64,000 nt of DNA from Blastococcus aggregatus (GTDB lineage: Bacteria; Actinomycetota; Actinomycetes; Mycobacteriales; Geodermatophilaceae). This document shows positions 1 through 9,237 of this stretch, piece after piece. The position numbers and the translations under genes are program-made. The DNA is taken from the NCBI RefSeq assembly GCF_900221005.1, contig NZ_OBQI01000002.1, positions 62,001-126,000 on the forward strand, written 5' to 3'. Every line of letters starts with the position of its first letter. Position 1 is the stretch's first letter. The notes beneath the pieces were generated by a model. It worked only from the letters and a program-made list of their open reading frames with translations. It had not been told where the DNA came from and searched no databases.

Positions 1-294
1 GGTCAGGGACTGGTCGAGGAGACGGCGCTGGGCGCGGGTCTGCTCCAGAAGAGCCCGGAGCTCGGGCTGCCAGCGGATGCCGACGCCATACCGGGTGCAT
101 GCAGGACGAAGCCACGACATGTGAGCCAGGAGCCGCTCCAAGGAGAGGAGTACCTGCTGTCCGGGCTGGTCGCCGTCCGCGCCCCACTCGCTGATCAGTT
201 GCAGCCAGAACCCTTTGGGCACCGGCCCAATGCGACTAGCGAGAACGGCCGGCGGACTGCCGGCCAGTGCCAGGCCGAGCGCCGGGTCAGGCAC
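1..294 (-). CDS. N-terminal part of unknown protein, runs off window
   Basis: An open minus-strand frame starts at a GTG at 294 and stays open for 98 codons to the window edge, so only the N-terminus is visible. The start overlaps the stop of the ParB-like gene by 8 bases, which argues for translational coupling and the same operon. Residues around 56-95 are rich in Leu, Arg and Trp and look like a folded helical region; no catalytic motif is visible. Position and size would suit a helicase or nuclease partner of the two genes upstream, but that is only a guess from context. Function unknown. Confidence 0.55.
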   Translation of the reverse strand, partial: MPDPALGLALAGSPPAVLASRIGPVPKGFWLQLISEWGADGDQPGQQVLLSLERLLAHMSWLRPACTRYGVGIRWQPELRALLEQTRAQRRLLDQSLT

Positions 295-1705
295 CGGCGG
301 GTCCACCGCTGCCAGGAGTCGCGGGCGGAGCAACGGTCAGCAGCTCGGCCGCGGCACGGTGGAACTCCTGCATGGCCTTCGCGAAGGCCGCGTGATCGAA
401 CGCCGTGCGCTGCCGTACGTCGGTGTAGGCGCCGGTCGCCTTATCCAGCGACCGGGTCGCTTCCTTCAGGAAGACCATGGGCGCGGTCAAATCGTCCAAG
501 CGCCGGTTGTCGCGCTGCTTGTTCTCGATCGCCGTAGACAGCGCCCCGTACAAGGCAGCGGCGACAGCCTTACGCGGCAGCTCAAGGGGAGGTCCATCGT
601 TGGTGGGCAAGGCCACGGTGTCATCGGGACCGGCCTGGGCCAGCAGGGTGTAGAGCCCAGACAGCGTCGGGCCGGCGCCGGTCGTCTCGTCATCGAGGAG
701 GTCCAGCCCCTCAGGTGCCGCCTCAAAATCGGGGGCGCCGCTGCCGAGCAGCGCGTCGACGTGCGGGGCCAGCGCGCTGACCTCTCGCATGGCCCCCTCG
801 ACGTAGTTGTCCATGAGCGACGCATCGATCTCACGGAGCTTGCGGTACTCCACGCCTGCGATCACTCCGGCGAGCTGGGCGTCCCGGACCCGAGTAGCCT
901 CCTCGGGCTTGGTGTTCTTCAGCTTCTGATAGTCCTGATCGATCTCGAGCAGAGCCTGACGCTTGTCGTCGAAGTACGTCCAGGTGACGGCACCGCGGCT
1001 GGCGGTACGGACTTCGCGCATGAGGCCGAGGAGTCGCAGCTCAAGCTGGACCAACTCGCTCGCCTTCTTCTTGTCCGCGGCGCTCTCAGTAAGGTCGGAC
1101 CGGATGCGCCGCCCAACCTCCAGCACCGTGAAGTGACCACTCTCGATCAGGTCCTCAATGAACAGCGCCTGACTTGGGAAGCTGTAGTCCTGCTTGACGT
1201 CCTGGCGCATCTGCAGCAGGAGCTCAAGATCAATGATCTCCTTGGTCGTCGCATCCTGGGGCAGGACGAGGACCTTGACGTAGCTCTTCCGAAGCTCCCG
1301 CAGCGCGACGGCTCGGGTGTTCGCGTTGATGAGCACCCCGGCGGTTGTTATCACGCCAGGATCCAGCTGCCCATCGTTGAGCAGGGCCATCTTTATCCGC
1401 TCGTACCCGGAGGTCTCCTGCAGAATCTTGGTGATCGTTGCTTGTGCCTCCGGCCCGTACGGGTTGCCAGCGACCATGTCTTGCACGTCTTGGGACAGTG
1501 ACTGCAGTTGTGCACTGATGCGGTGGCTATGGGGGTTGAGCAGGACGAGGTCAAGATCCACCGAGGCCACCGGCACGACAAGTTCGCTGCCCTTCCACAT
1601 GATGCTGGCGCTGGTGCCCTGGCCGGCAGCCGTCGCCTGCCTGGCGGCCTCTAGAGCGGCGGCGATGCCATCGCGGCGTGCCTCAGTGGTGATGCTGGTT
1701 TTCAT
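287..1705 (-). CDS. ParB-like nuclease-domain protein
   Basis: A 472-residue protein. I chose the ATG at 1705 because it overlaps the upstream stop in an ATGA arrangement; the open frame reaches 1858 but the extra N-terminus has an unnatural Arg-rich composition. Residues about 50-190 resemble a ParB/sulfiredoxin-like domain: a 'NPHSHRI' segment, then 'INANTRAVALREL' followed by 'VKVLVLP', the strand-helix pattern seen where ParB-like proteins bind a nucleotide. The rest is mostly helical with no motif I recognise. It lies in the middle of a three-gene overlapping operon. In such company ParB-like proteins are often DNA-binding or nucleotide-hydrolysing parts of defence or plasmid-maintenance systems. 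A classical partition role is less likely because no ParA is adjacent. Confidence 0.7.
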   Translation of the reverse strand: MKTSITTEARRDGIAAALEAARQATAAGQGTSASIMWKGSELVVPVASVDLDLVLLNPHSHRISAQLQSLSQDVQDMVAGNPYGPEAQATITKILQETSGYERIKMALLNDGQLDPGVITTAGVLINANTRAVALRELRKSYVKVLVLPQDATTKEIIDLELLLQMRQDVKQDYSFPSQALFIEDLIESGHFTVLEVGRRIRSDLTESAADKKKASELVQLELRLLGLMREVRTASRGAVTWTYFDDKRQALLEIDQDYQKLKNTKPEEATRVRDAQLAGVIAGVEYRKLREIDASLMDNYVEGAMREVSALAPHVDALLGSGAPDFEAAPEGLDLLDDETTGAGPTLSGLYTLLAQAGPDDTVALPTNDGPPLELPRKAVAAALYGALSTAIENKQRDNRRLDDLTAPMVFLKEATRSLDKATGAYTDVRQRTAFDHAAFAKAMQEFHRAAAELLTVAPPATPGSGGPAGA

Positions 1706-2898
1706 GATCGCTCCTGGCCGCTGGTGGAGTTGGTCATGATGCCAGCAGGGTCTGACTGATCTGTAGCCATCGCAGCCAGGTCGGTGAGCCCGCGTTCGGT
1801 GTAGACCCGCCCCTCGAAGGCGCGGATCAGATCGTCGCTCTCGCCGCGCTCCGACCATCCCGTACCCAGCAACACCGCGACCCCCGGCAGGACGAGGTTG
1901 CCTGGCAACTTAAGGACGGTCGCAGCCGATCGCCGCGCGGTGCCACCGTCGCGAGCTACAGCGATCAGAATCGCGTAGCGAGGCCGACCACCGGCGTCCC
2001 GGGTGACGACGGAGAGCTGACCGAGCGTCCTCCCCTCCTTCACTGCCTTGCCGGCGAGAAACGTCTTGGCGACCGGGCTGTTCCCGTCCGTCGACCAGTA
2101 GGCAACTCCGGCCGCGTCCAGGGCCTCCAGCAGCCGCATGACCATCAGGCGGCTGATCTCGTTGTTAGTCCGGTTGCGGTGCGCGCTCCAGGCGCTACCG
2201 ACGTCGCGCTGGGCCAGGAGCGTTCCGTAAGTCACCTGGGCTGTACGAAACGCCTCAACGGCCGCCCAACCGGTGCCCTTGAGCCCGAGCAGAAGCTCGA
2301 GGGGACGCGATGCGACTGCCCCTAGGAGCTGAGGTTGACCCCGTCCAGTGACCACTTCATCGACGATCTCGAACACAGTCTTGATCTGGCGGTTCTTCCA
2401 CGGTCCTGTTGCCTTGCCAGGCAGTGGCACGCCACGTGCGGCTGCCCGATCACGTAGATCCCGCCAGCTGAGCCCGGCAACGAGGCCCAGCGTCTCGACA
2501 ACGTCGGGGTTGGCGGACTGAGCTGCCTCGACCGCCTCAGGCGCGATATCCACCAGGGAGCCCGTGGTGACACAGCCGGCGACCTCAGCCAGTGCCCGGT
2601 CATAGCGATGCGGCGCCACGATCGTGTCAGTAGCCAACAGATCTGCACTTGTGTCGAATGTGCTCGACAGGGCGGCTCGCGAGGCCTCTCGCAAGGCGGC
2701 TCCGGCCCCAGTTAGCCCGGCATCGGCCGCGGCCACCAGCGCCGTGAGCAAAGCGTTCGAACGGATGCCGCCGACCAACGGTCGACGCTCCGCGATCCAG
2801 TGCAGCGCGTCTACCACGTCCTCTCGACCGGTAATCTTTAGCAGAAGAGCGCGTTGCCCTTCTGGCATCGGGATCGGATCAGCGTTAAGAACTGGCAC
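1702..2898 (-). CDS. Uncharacterised protein paired with ParB-like gene
   Basis: A 398-residue protein with no family I can name. The N-terminal half (about 1-170) is helical and Ala-rich. The C-terminal half contains 'AHRNRTNNEISRLM', then a predicted beta-strand region 'RPRYAILIAVARDGGTARR' and a 'LPGVAVLLGTGWSERGESD' segment, which gives an alpha/beta fold with conserved-looking acidic and Lys/Arg residues. This could be a restriction-type nuclease or another DNA-acting domain, but no PD-(D/E)xK pattern is clear. Its stop overlaps the next gene in an ATGA arrangement, so the two are co-translated. An alternative start is the Met at residue 11. Confidence 0.6.
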   Translation of the reverse strand: MPVLNADPIPMPEGQRALLLKITGREDVVDALHWIAERRPLVGGIRSNALLTALVAAADAGLTGAGAALREASRAALSSTFDTSADLLATDTIVAPHRYDRALAEVAGCVTTGSLVDIAPEAVEAAQSANPDVVETLGLVAGLSWRDLRDRAAARGVPLPGKATGPWKNRQIKTVFEIVDEVVTGRGQPQLLGAVASRPLELLLGLKGTGWAAVEAFRTAQVTYGTLLAQRDVGSAWSAHRNRTNNEISRLMVMRLLEALDAAGVAYWSTDGNSPVAKTFLAGKAVKEGRTLGQLSVVTRDAGGRPRYAILIAVARDGGTARRSAATVLKLPGNLVLPGVAVLLGTGWSERGESDDLIRAFEGRVYTERGLTDLAAMATDQSDPAGIMTNSTSGQERS

Positions 2899-3169
2899 GG
2901 TGCCCTATTCTGCCCGGCCCCGCAGCAAAGCCTGATCCGCCACGGCGGGGCGTCCTTGCAGGCCGGATCTGTGTCGGCCGGTCGGCCGCCTTCGTCAGCC
3001 GCCGAACCTCCAGCTCCAGTAGCGCGGCCGCCCGCTCGGCCGGCACGTCCTCGGCGAGCAGCGTGCGCAGTTCCTCGCCGAGCGCCGCCGCCTGCTCAAC
3101 CTCGCTTCGCGCCTCCAGGACCAGGAGCGCCTCCGCCGTCGCCTCCCCGATCCTAACGGTTATGGGCAT
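2885..3169 (-). CDS. Small helical protein, unknown
   Basis: A 94-codon frame whose first 65 residues are amphipathic helix with repeated Glu, Leu and Ala, while the last 30 are basic and Pro/Gly-rich. It overlaps the start of the 398-residue gene by 14 bases and follows another tiny frame, so it may be the first substantial gene of the leftward operon. Its length and low complexity leave open that it is spurious or a truncated relic. Confidence 0.4.
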   Translation of the reverse strand: MPITVRIGEATAEALLVLEARSEVEQAAALGEELRTLLAEDVPAERAAALLELEVRRLTKAADRPTQIRPARTPRRGGSGFAAGPGRIGHRASS

Positions 3170-3260
3170 CGTGGTCGGCGTCCAGCGCCCGGCATTCCTC
3201 CCGCGCCTTCGTCAGCGCTGCCGCCTGCCGACTCAGCGTTCTGACCACCGCTTCCTCCAC
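3153..3260 (-). CDS. Possible 35-residue leader protein
   Basis: A GTG at 3260 opens a 35-codon frame encoding a charged helical peptide that begins MEEAVVRTL. Its stop lies just downstream of the ATG of the 94-codon gene, so the two overlap by 17 bases. The helix-like composition suits a real product, but nothing independent supports it. Confidence 0.25.
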   Translation of the reverse strand: MEEAVVRTLSRQAAALTKAREECRALDADHDAHNR

Positions 3261-3738
3261 TCGTCCAGCTGACCGACCGCCGGATCATCACACGGCCTCA
3301 TGCCACGGCCCCGGAACCGAGCCTCACCCCAGCAGGCGGTTACTGGAGACCGCCAGCAGCTATCAAGATCACGAGCTGACACACCTCATGCACTGTCGGA
3401 TACGGGACCGTAGGGATCTGCATGTGATGCGGCGGCTGCCTGGCTCGTGCGACGGTCCTGCGCTACCTCGCCGGGACGGCTGACCCGGCGGCCGAAGCCT
3501 GGTCTGTCCTCCGGAGAGGTGCGACGCAGCCCGACTGCCTGGTCTCGGGGATCCGTTGGCCTTGTCGCCTGTCGGAAGCGCGCGGCTCTGTCGACTCTGC
3601 CTTGCCCGCCCTTGGTGACCTGCGCGCCGCGGCGGTGAAGCACGTCGATCCCTCGGAACGGTCACTCGGCCGGTAGGACCGTGGGACGCGAGGATTACGA
3701 GGCAGAAACAGGAGGTCGTCTTCCTAGCGTCCGCGGAC
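3261..3738. other. Intergenic region between divergent operons
   Basis: About 480 bases separate the leftward operon from the rightward relaxase gene. I see no convincing gene; the short frames on both strands have compositions typical of antisense shadows. It should hold the promoters for both directions and could carry an origin of transfer, since relaxase genes often lie next to their nick site, but I could not identify a clear inverted repeat with a nick-like sequence. Confidence 0.4.
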
Positions 3739-3741
3739 GTG

Positions 3742-6700
3742 ATGTCGCTGCACAAGCTGACCGCGGGTGACGGGTACACGTACCTGACGCGGCAGGTGGC
3801 GGCGTTGGATGCCACCGAGCGAGGTCATGTGGGCCTGGGTGACTACTACTCCCAGCGCGGCGAGTCTCCCGGCGTCTGGGCCGGGAGCGGACTGGCCGGC
3901 GTCACCGGGGTGGGTGCCGGACAGCCGGTCGGCGAGGCGCAGATGAAGGCGTTGTTCGGCGAGGGTCGGCATCCCGACGCGGAACGCCTGGAGCGGGAGG
4001 CTCTGGCCGCCGGGCGGACCGGCGATCAGGCGCGGGCCGCGGGCGCCCTCGGTCTGCCGTTCCTGACCTACCCCGCGGCCGCCGACGGTTTTCGGGCGCG
4101 CTGTGCGCAGGAGTTCGGCGCGGCCAACATGTCGCAGGGGCGGCCGTTCGACGCCCCGCTGCCGGAGGAGGAGCGGGCTCGGATCCGCGGCGAGGTGGCG
4201 CGCGGCATGTTCCGCGCCGAGCACGGCCGCCCGCCGGCTGACGCCCGGGAGTTGTCGGGGTTCATCGCCCGGGCGTCCCGGCCGGCCACCACGGCGGTGG
4301 CCGGCTACGACCTGACGTTCTCGCCGGTGAAGTCGGTGTCGGCGCTGTGGGCGCTGGCGCCACGGGAGGTCGCCGAGCAGATCGAGGCCGCCCACGCCGC
4401 AGCGGTCGCCGACACGCTGGCCTGGCTGGAACGGCACGCCGTCTTCACCCGGCTGGGCGCGGGAGGGGCGCGGCAGGTGGAGACCCGCGGACTGATCGCC
4501 GCGGTGTTCACCCACCGCGACTCCCGCGCGGGCGACCCCGACCTGCACAGCCACGTGGCGGTCAGCAACAAGGTGCAGACCCGCGACGGACGGTGGCGGG
4601 CGCTGGACGGCCGCGTGCTGTACAAGGCGAACGTCGCGGCCTCGGAGCACTACAACACCCGACTGGAGGCCCACCTGACCGCCGGGCTCGGGGTGCGCTT
4701 CGCCGAGCGCCCGGGCCGGGACGCCGACAAGCGGCCGGTGCGCGAGATCGCCGGCCTGGACGCCGGGCTGCTGGCCGCCTGGTCCTCGCGGCGACGGGTG
4801 ATCGACGTCCGCCGCGGCGAGCTGGCGACGACATTCCAGGCCGAGCACGGCCGGCCACCGACGGCAGCCGAGGCGATCGCGCTCGCCCAGCAGGCCACGC
4901 TGGAGACCCGGGAGGCCAAGCACGAGCCGCGCTCGCTGGACGAGCAGCGGGCGGCCTGGCGGCGGCAGGCCCTCGAAGTGCTCGGCGGGCCGGCGGCGCT
5001 GGCCATCATGCTCGACCGCGTGTTGGGCGGCCGGCCGCCGCCGCGCCCACCGGGGATCACCGAGGCCTGGGTCCACTCGGCGGCGACCCGGGTGCTGGAG
5101 AGGGTCAGCGGGCAGCGGGCGAGCTGGCAGTTCTGGCACGTGCGCGCCGAGGCTGAGCGGGCAGTGCGGGCCGCCGACGTGGCCCCCGACGACGTCGATG
5201 TCGCGGTGTCCCGGGTCACCGAGACGGCCCTGTCCCCGGCGCTGTCCGTTCCGCTGGGGGCACCGGATCCGGTGGCCGAGCCCGCCGAGCTACGGCGCTG
5301 CGACGGCGCCAGCGTCTACACCGTCGCCGGCGCCCAGCTGTACACCAGCCAGGCGGTGCTGGACGCCGAGACCCGGCTGGTCGCGGCCGCCGGCCGCGGC
5401 GGTGGCCGCCGCGCCGATCCGGCGGTGGTGGAGCTGGCGCTGCTGGAGGCCGCCGCCAACGGCACCGAGCTCAACCCCGGACAGGCGCAGCTGGTCCGCC
5501 AGCTGGCCGGCAGCGGCGCCCGGCTGCAGCTGGCCGTCGCCCCGGCCGGGGCCGGGAAGACCACCGCGCTGGCGACCCTGGCCCGCGCCTGGACCGCCGG
5601 CGGCGGAACGGTGCTCGGGCTGGCCCCCTCCGCGGTCGCCGCGGCAGCGCTGCGCTCCTCCCTGCCCGACCGCTGCGACACCCTGACCAAGCTGGTCTGG
5701 TCCCTCGACGAAGCGGAGCTGCCCGACTGGGTGGCCGGCATCGGGCCGGGCACGCTGGTCATCGTCGACGAGGCCGGGATGGCCGGCACCGTGGAGCTGG
5801 CCCGCGCCACCGACTACGTCTTGGCCAGGGGCGGCAGCCTCCGGCTGGTCGGTGACCCGCGGCAGCTGACCGCGGTGGCCGCCGGCGGTGTGCTCAGCGA
5901 GATCGCCGCCACGCACGGGGCGGTGACGCTGACCCAGCTGGTGCGCTTCGCCGACTCCGCCGAGGCCGCTGCCACCGTCGCTATCCGCGACGGTGACACC
6001 ACCGGGCTGGGCTTCTACCTCGACGCCGGCCGGGTGCACGTCGGCGAGCTGGCCAGCTGCGCCGACCAGGCCTACGCAGCCTGGGCGGCCGACCGCGCCG
6101 CCGGGGTGGACGCGCTGCTGCTGGCGGCCACCCGCGAGGTCGTGGCGCGGCTGAATGAGCGGGCCCGCGCCGACCGGCTGGCCTCCTCCCCCGGCCCGCC
6201 CGGCCCCGAGGTGGTGCTGGCCGACGGCACCCGGGCCGGCGCCGGCGATCCTGTTCTCACCCGACGCAACGACCGGACCCTGCCGCTGGGCGCCACCGAC
6301 TGGGTGAAGAACGGCGACCGCTTCACCGTGCAAGCGGTCGGCGACGATGGCACCCTCATGGTCACCCACACCGGCACCGGCCGGCACCTGACCCTGCCGG
6401 CGGCTTATGTCCGCGAGCACGTGCAGCTGGGCTACGCGGCCACCGTGCACGGCGCCCAGGGCGTCACCGCCGACACCTGCCACACCGTCCTGACCGGAAC
6501 CGAGAGCCGGCAACTGCTCTACGTGGCGCTCTCCCGCGGCCGCTCCGCCAACCACCTCTACCTCTCCACTGTGGCCGACGGCGACCCGCACAGCATCATC
6601 ACCCCCGCCGCCGTCTTTCCGCCGACCGCGACCGACCTGCTGGTGGCCATGCTGGCCCGCGACGACGCGCAGACCTCGGCCACCGCCATCCGCCGGGCGC

Positions 6701-9237
6701 TGGCCGACCCGGCCGGGCAGCTGCACACCGCCGCCGTCCGCTACGCCGACGCGCTGCGCTTCGCCGCCGAGCACCGCCTCGAACCGGGAACAGGAGAACA
6801 ACTGGAGGACGCCGCCGACAATCTCCTGCCCGGGCTGACCGCGGCACCGGCCTGGCCGACCCTGCGCGGCCACCTGGCGCTGCTGGCCCTGGCCGGCAGC
6901 GACCCGCTCGCCGCGCTCACCCACACCGCCGGCATGCGTGACCTGGACAGCGCCGCCGACCCCGCCGCCGTCCTGGACTGGCGACTACCTGCCGCCGGCC
7001 CGCCCGGTCCGCTGCCGTGGCTGCCCGCCGTCCCTCCCGCGCTGGCCGACGATCCGCACTGGGGCCCCTACCTGGCCGCCCGCGCCGGCCACCTCACCGG
7101 CTGCGCGGCCCGGGTCGCCGCCACTGCCGCGACCATGACCCCGACCACCGCACCCGGCTGGGCGGGCTCCCTGCTGGCCCCCGAACAAGCCGCGCTGCGC
7201 GCGGACCTCGCCGTCTGGCGGGCCGCCCTCGATGTTCCAGACCAGGACCGGCGCCCCACCGGCCCGCCGCGATTCCCGACCGCCGAACGACACCACCAGG
7301 CCCGACTGGACCGAGCCATCGCCGTCACCCCCACCCCGGGACGGTCGGTGTGGATGGCGCTGGCCGACAGCCTCGACCCGCGCATCCGCCGCGACACCCA
7401 CTGGCCGGCCCTGGCCGAACGGCTGGCCGCCGCCGACCGCGCCGGCCTCGACGCCGCCGGCCTGCTCGCCGCCGTCGCCGCCCGGCGGCCGCTACCCGAC
7501 GACCTGCCCGCCGCCGCCCTGTGGTGGCGGCTCGCACCGCACCTGTCCCCCGCGACCGTGCCCGCCACCGGACCCGACGCCGGAGCGCTGCGCCCCCAGT
7601 GGTGCGCCACCCTCCTCGAGCTGCTGCCCGTCAAGCACCGCCACCAGGTGCTCGGCGCCCCGGCCTGGCCGGCGCTGGTCGCCGCGGTCACCACCGGCAT
7701 CCGCGCCGGCTGGACGCCGACCGATCTCCTCGACGCCGCCGTCACCGGCCTCCCCGCGGCGGTCACCGCGCAGGCCGGCGACGAGATCGCCGAGGCCCTG
7801 GTGTTCCGCGTCGCCGCGCTCACCGACCCCGCACCCATCGACGCCCCCGAGCCGCTGCCGGCCGACCTGCAACCACCCGACGACGCCCACCAGCTCCCCC
7901 CGGCCCAGGACGACGCGGCGTCCGCGGTCACCGACCATCCGGACCTGACCGGCGCGGACCAGGAGCCCTCCGCCCCCCACGACGGTGAGTCGCCGCCGGC
8001 CGACCGGCGGTACCGCACCCCCGACCCCTTCGCCCTCGGCGAACCGCCCACCGACGACGCCGACTACCTGCTCGACCAGCACTTCTGGGCCACCGCCGCC
8101 GTCAGCCGCGACCGGCTCATCGAGCTCAACACCCAGACCGCCACCTTCTACACCGGCCACTACCCCGACTCCTGGGCGGCGGACTACCTGCGCGAGCGGC
8201 TGGGCACCGACCTCACCGGCGACCCACGGTTCGCCCCCGGCTACGCCCCCGCCGGCTGGACCGCCCTCGTCGACCACCTGCGCGGCCACGGCGCCACCGA
8301 CACCGAACTACTCGCCGCCGGCCTCGCCCAGCGAGCCCGCACCGGCACGCTGATCGACCGGTTCCGCGACCGACTCACCTTCCCCATCCACGACCGGGAC
8401 GGCGCCGTCGTCGGCTTCATCGCCCGCCGCAACCCCACCGCACCCGACGACGGACGCGCCGAGCCCAAATACCTCAACACCCCGGGCACCGACCTGTACC
8501 GGAAGGGCGAGCATCTGTTCGGGCTCCACGAGGGCCGGGCCGCCCTGGCCGCCGGAGCCACCCCGGCCCTCGTCGAAGGCCCACTGGACGCCATCGCCCT
8601 CACCCTGGCCGGCGCCGGACGCACCGTCGGCGTGGCCACCCTCGGCACCGCCCTCACCGACCGGCAGGCCGACCTGCTCCTCCCCCACGTCGACGACGGC
8701 GCCCCCGGCATCCTGGCGGCCACCGACAACGACCCCGCCGGGCAGCAGGCCGCCGAGCGCATCTACTGGCAGCTCACCACCCGCGGCGACGACCCGCGCC
8801 GCCTTGCCCTCCCCGACGGGCTCGATCCCGCTGACCTCTTCCACCGCGACGGCTCAGCCCGACTGCGGACGGCTATCGATAGCTCAGGCAGCCTCGCCGA
8901 CGCCCTGCTCGACGCACGCCTCACCCCGAGCGTGCGCGACCAAAGCACCTCGGGCATCCCCGCCACGCTTCGCGACGTGGCCGCCGTCATCGTCGCTCTG
9001 CCACCGGGCCGCTGGCTGGCCCACATCGACCGAGTCACCGAGGTCCTCGGCGTGCCACCCGGCGTTGTCCACCAAGCCGTGCTCAACACCGATCCGAGCA
9101 CCGCATCTCGCCACCCGTTCACGCCCGGCACCCAGCAGGCGTCCCGGTTGACGCCCCCATCCGAAGATCTTCACCGGGCGGGTCATACGGGACGGCCGTC
9201 GCATGGCACCCAGCCGGACGTGCGCCCTTCCCGTTAG
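3742..9237 (+). CDS. MobF relaxase-helicase-primase fusion
   Basis: A protein of about 1831 residues that nicks, unwinds and probably primes DNA during conjugation. Residues 1-330 are a TrwC-type relaxase: the N-terminus 'HKLTAGDGYTYLTRQ' and 'YYSQRG' carry candidate catalytic tyrosines, and 'LHSHVAVSN' (about 267) supplies metal-binding histidines. Residues about 560-990 are a RecD/TraI-like helicase, with Walker A 'AGAGKTT' near 603-608 and Walker B 'IVDEAG' near 674. After a Pro/Ala-rich linker, residues about 1425-1740 match the catalytic core of DnaG primase, with 'PKYLNTPGTDLY', a TOPRIM acidic motif 'EGPLDA' near 1612 and 'DNDPAG' near 1662; the DnaG zinc-binding domain is absent. A GTG at 3739 is an alternative start. 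It is transcribed away from the leftward operon. Confidence 0.93.
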   Translation: MSLHKLTAGDGYTYLTRQVAALDATERGHVGLGDYYSQRGESPGVWAGSGLAGVTGVGAGQPVGEAQMKALFGEGRHPDAERLEREALAAGRTGDQARAAGALGLPFLTYPAAADGFRARCAQEFGAANMSQGRPFDAPLPEEERARIRGEVARGMFRAEHGRPPADARELSGFIARASRPATTAVAGYDLTFSPVKSVSALWALAPREVAEQIEAAHAAAVADTLAWLERHAVFTRLGAGGARQVETRGLIAAVFTHRDSRAGDPDLHSHVAVSNKVQTRDGRWRALDGRVLYKANVAASEHYNTRLEAHLTAGLGVRFAERPGRDADKRPVREIAGLDAGLLAAWSSRRRVIDVRRGELATTFQAEHGRPPTAAEAIALAQQATLETREAKHEPRSLDEQRAAWRRQALEVLGGPAALAIMLDRVLGGRPPPRPPGITEAWVHSAATRVLERVSGQRASWQFWHVRAEAERAVRAADVAPDDVDVAVSRVTETALSPALSVPLGAPDPVAEPAELRRCDGASVYTVAGAQLYTSQAVLDAETRLVAAAGRGGGRRADPAVVELALLEAAANGTELNPGQAQLVRQLAGSGARLQLAVAPAGAGKTTALATLARAWTAGGGTVLGLAPSAVAAAALRSSLPDRCDTLTKLVWSLDEAELPDWVAGIGPGTLVIVDEAGMAGTVELARATDYVLARGGSLRLVGDPRQLTAVAAGGVLSEIAATHGAVTLTQLVRFADSAEAAATVAIRDGDTTGLGFYLDAGRVHVGELASCADQAYAAWAADRAAGVDALLLAATREVVARLNERARADRLASSPGPPGPEVVLADGTRAGAGDPVLTRRNDRTLPLGATDWVKNGDRFTVQAVGDDGTLMVTHTGTGRHLTLPAAYVREHVQLGYAATVHGAQGVTADTCHTVLTGTESRQLLYVALSRGRSANHLYLSTVADGDPHSIITPAAVFPPTATDLLVAMLARDDAQTSATAIRRALADPAGQLHTAAVRYADALRFAAEHRLEPGTGEQLEDAADNLLPGLTAAPAWPTLRGHLALLALAGSDPLAALTHTAGMRDLDSAADPAAVLDWRLPAAGPPGPLPWLPAVPPALADDPHWGPYLAARAGHLTGCAARVAATAATMTPTTAPGWAGSLLAPEQAALRADLAVWRAALDVPDQDRRPTGPPRFPTAERHHQARLDRAIAVTPTPGRSVWMALADSLDPRIRRDTHWPALAERLAAADRAGLDAAGLLAAVAARRPLPDDLPAAALWWRLAPHLSPATVPATGPDAGALRPQWCATLLELLPVKHRHQVLGAPAWPALVAAVTTGIRAGWTPTDLLDAAVTGLPAAVTAQAGDEIAEALVFRVAALTDPAPIDAPEPLPADLQPPDDAHQLPPAQDDAASAVTDHPDLTGADQEPSAPHDGESPPADRRYRTPDPFALGEPPTDDADYLLDQHFWATAAVSRDRLIELNTQTATFYTGHYPDSWAADYLRERLGTDLTGDPRFAPGYAPAGWTALVDHLRGHGATDTELLAAGLAQRARTGTLIDRFRDRLTFPIHDRDGAVVGFIARRNPTAPDDGRAEPKYLNTPGTDLYRKGEHLFGLHEGRAALAAGATPALVEGPLDAIALTLAGAGRTVGVATLGTALTDRQADLLLPHVDDGAPGILAATDNDPAGQQAAERIYWQLTTRGDDPRRLALPDGLDPADLFHRDGSARLRTAIDSSGSLADALLDARLTPSVRDQSTSGIPATLRDVAAVIVALPPGRWLAHIDRVTEVLGVPPGVVHQAVLNTDPSTASRHPFTPGTQQASRLTPPSEDLHRAGHTGRPSHGTQPDVRPSR

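Noticed and set aside
287..1705. Chromosome/plasmid partition ParB
   Set aside because: There is no adjacent ParA, no clear helix-turn-helix of ParB, and no parS-like repeats; the similarity is restricted to the ParB-like fold.
3386..3643. 85-codon minus-strand frame in the gap before the relaxase
   Set aside because: Arg/Pro-rich composition and no ribosome site or overlap with other genes; probably a shadow.
3724..5139. Long minus-strand frame opposite the relaxase
   Set aside because: It is a shadow of the high-GC relaxase gene; the protein is His/Arg/Pro-rich with no domain.
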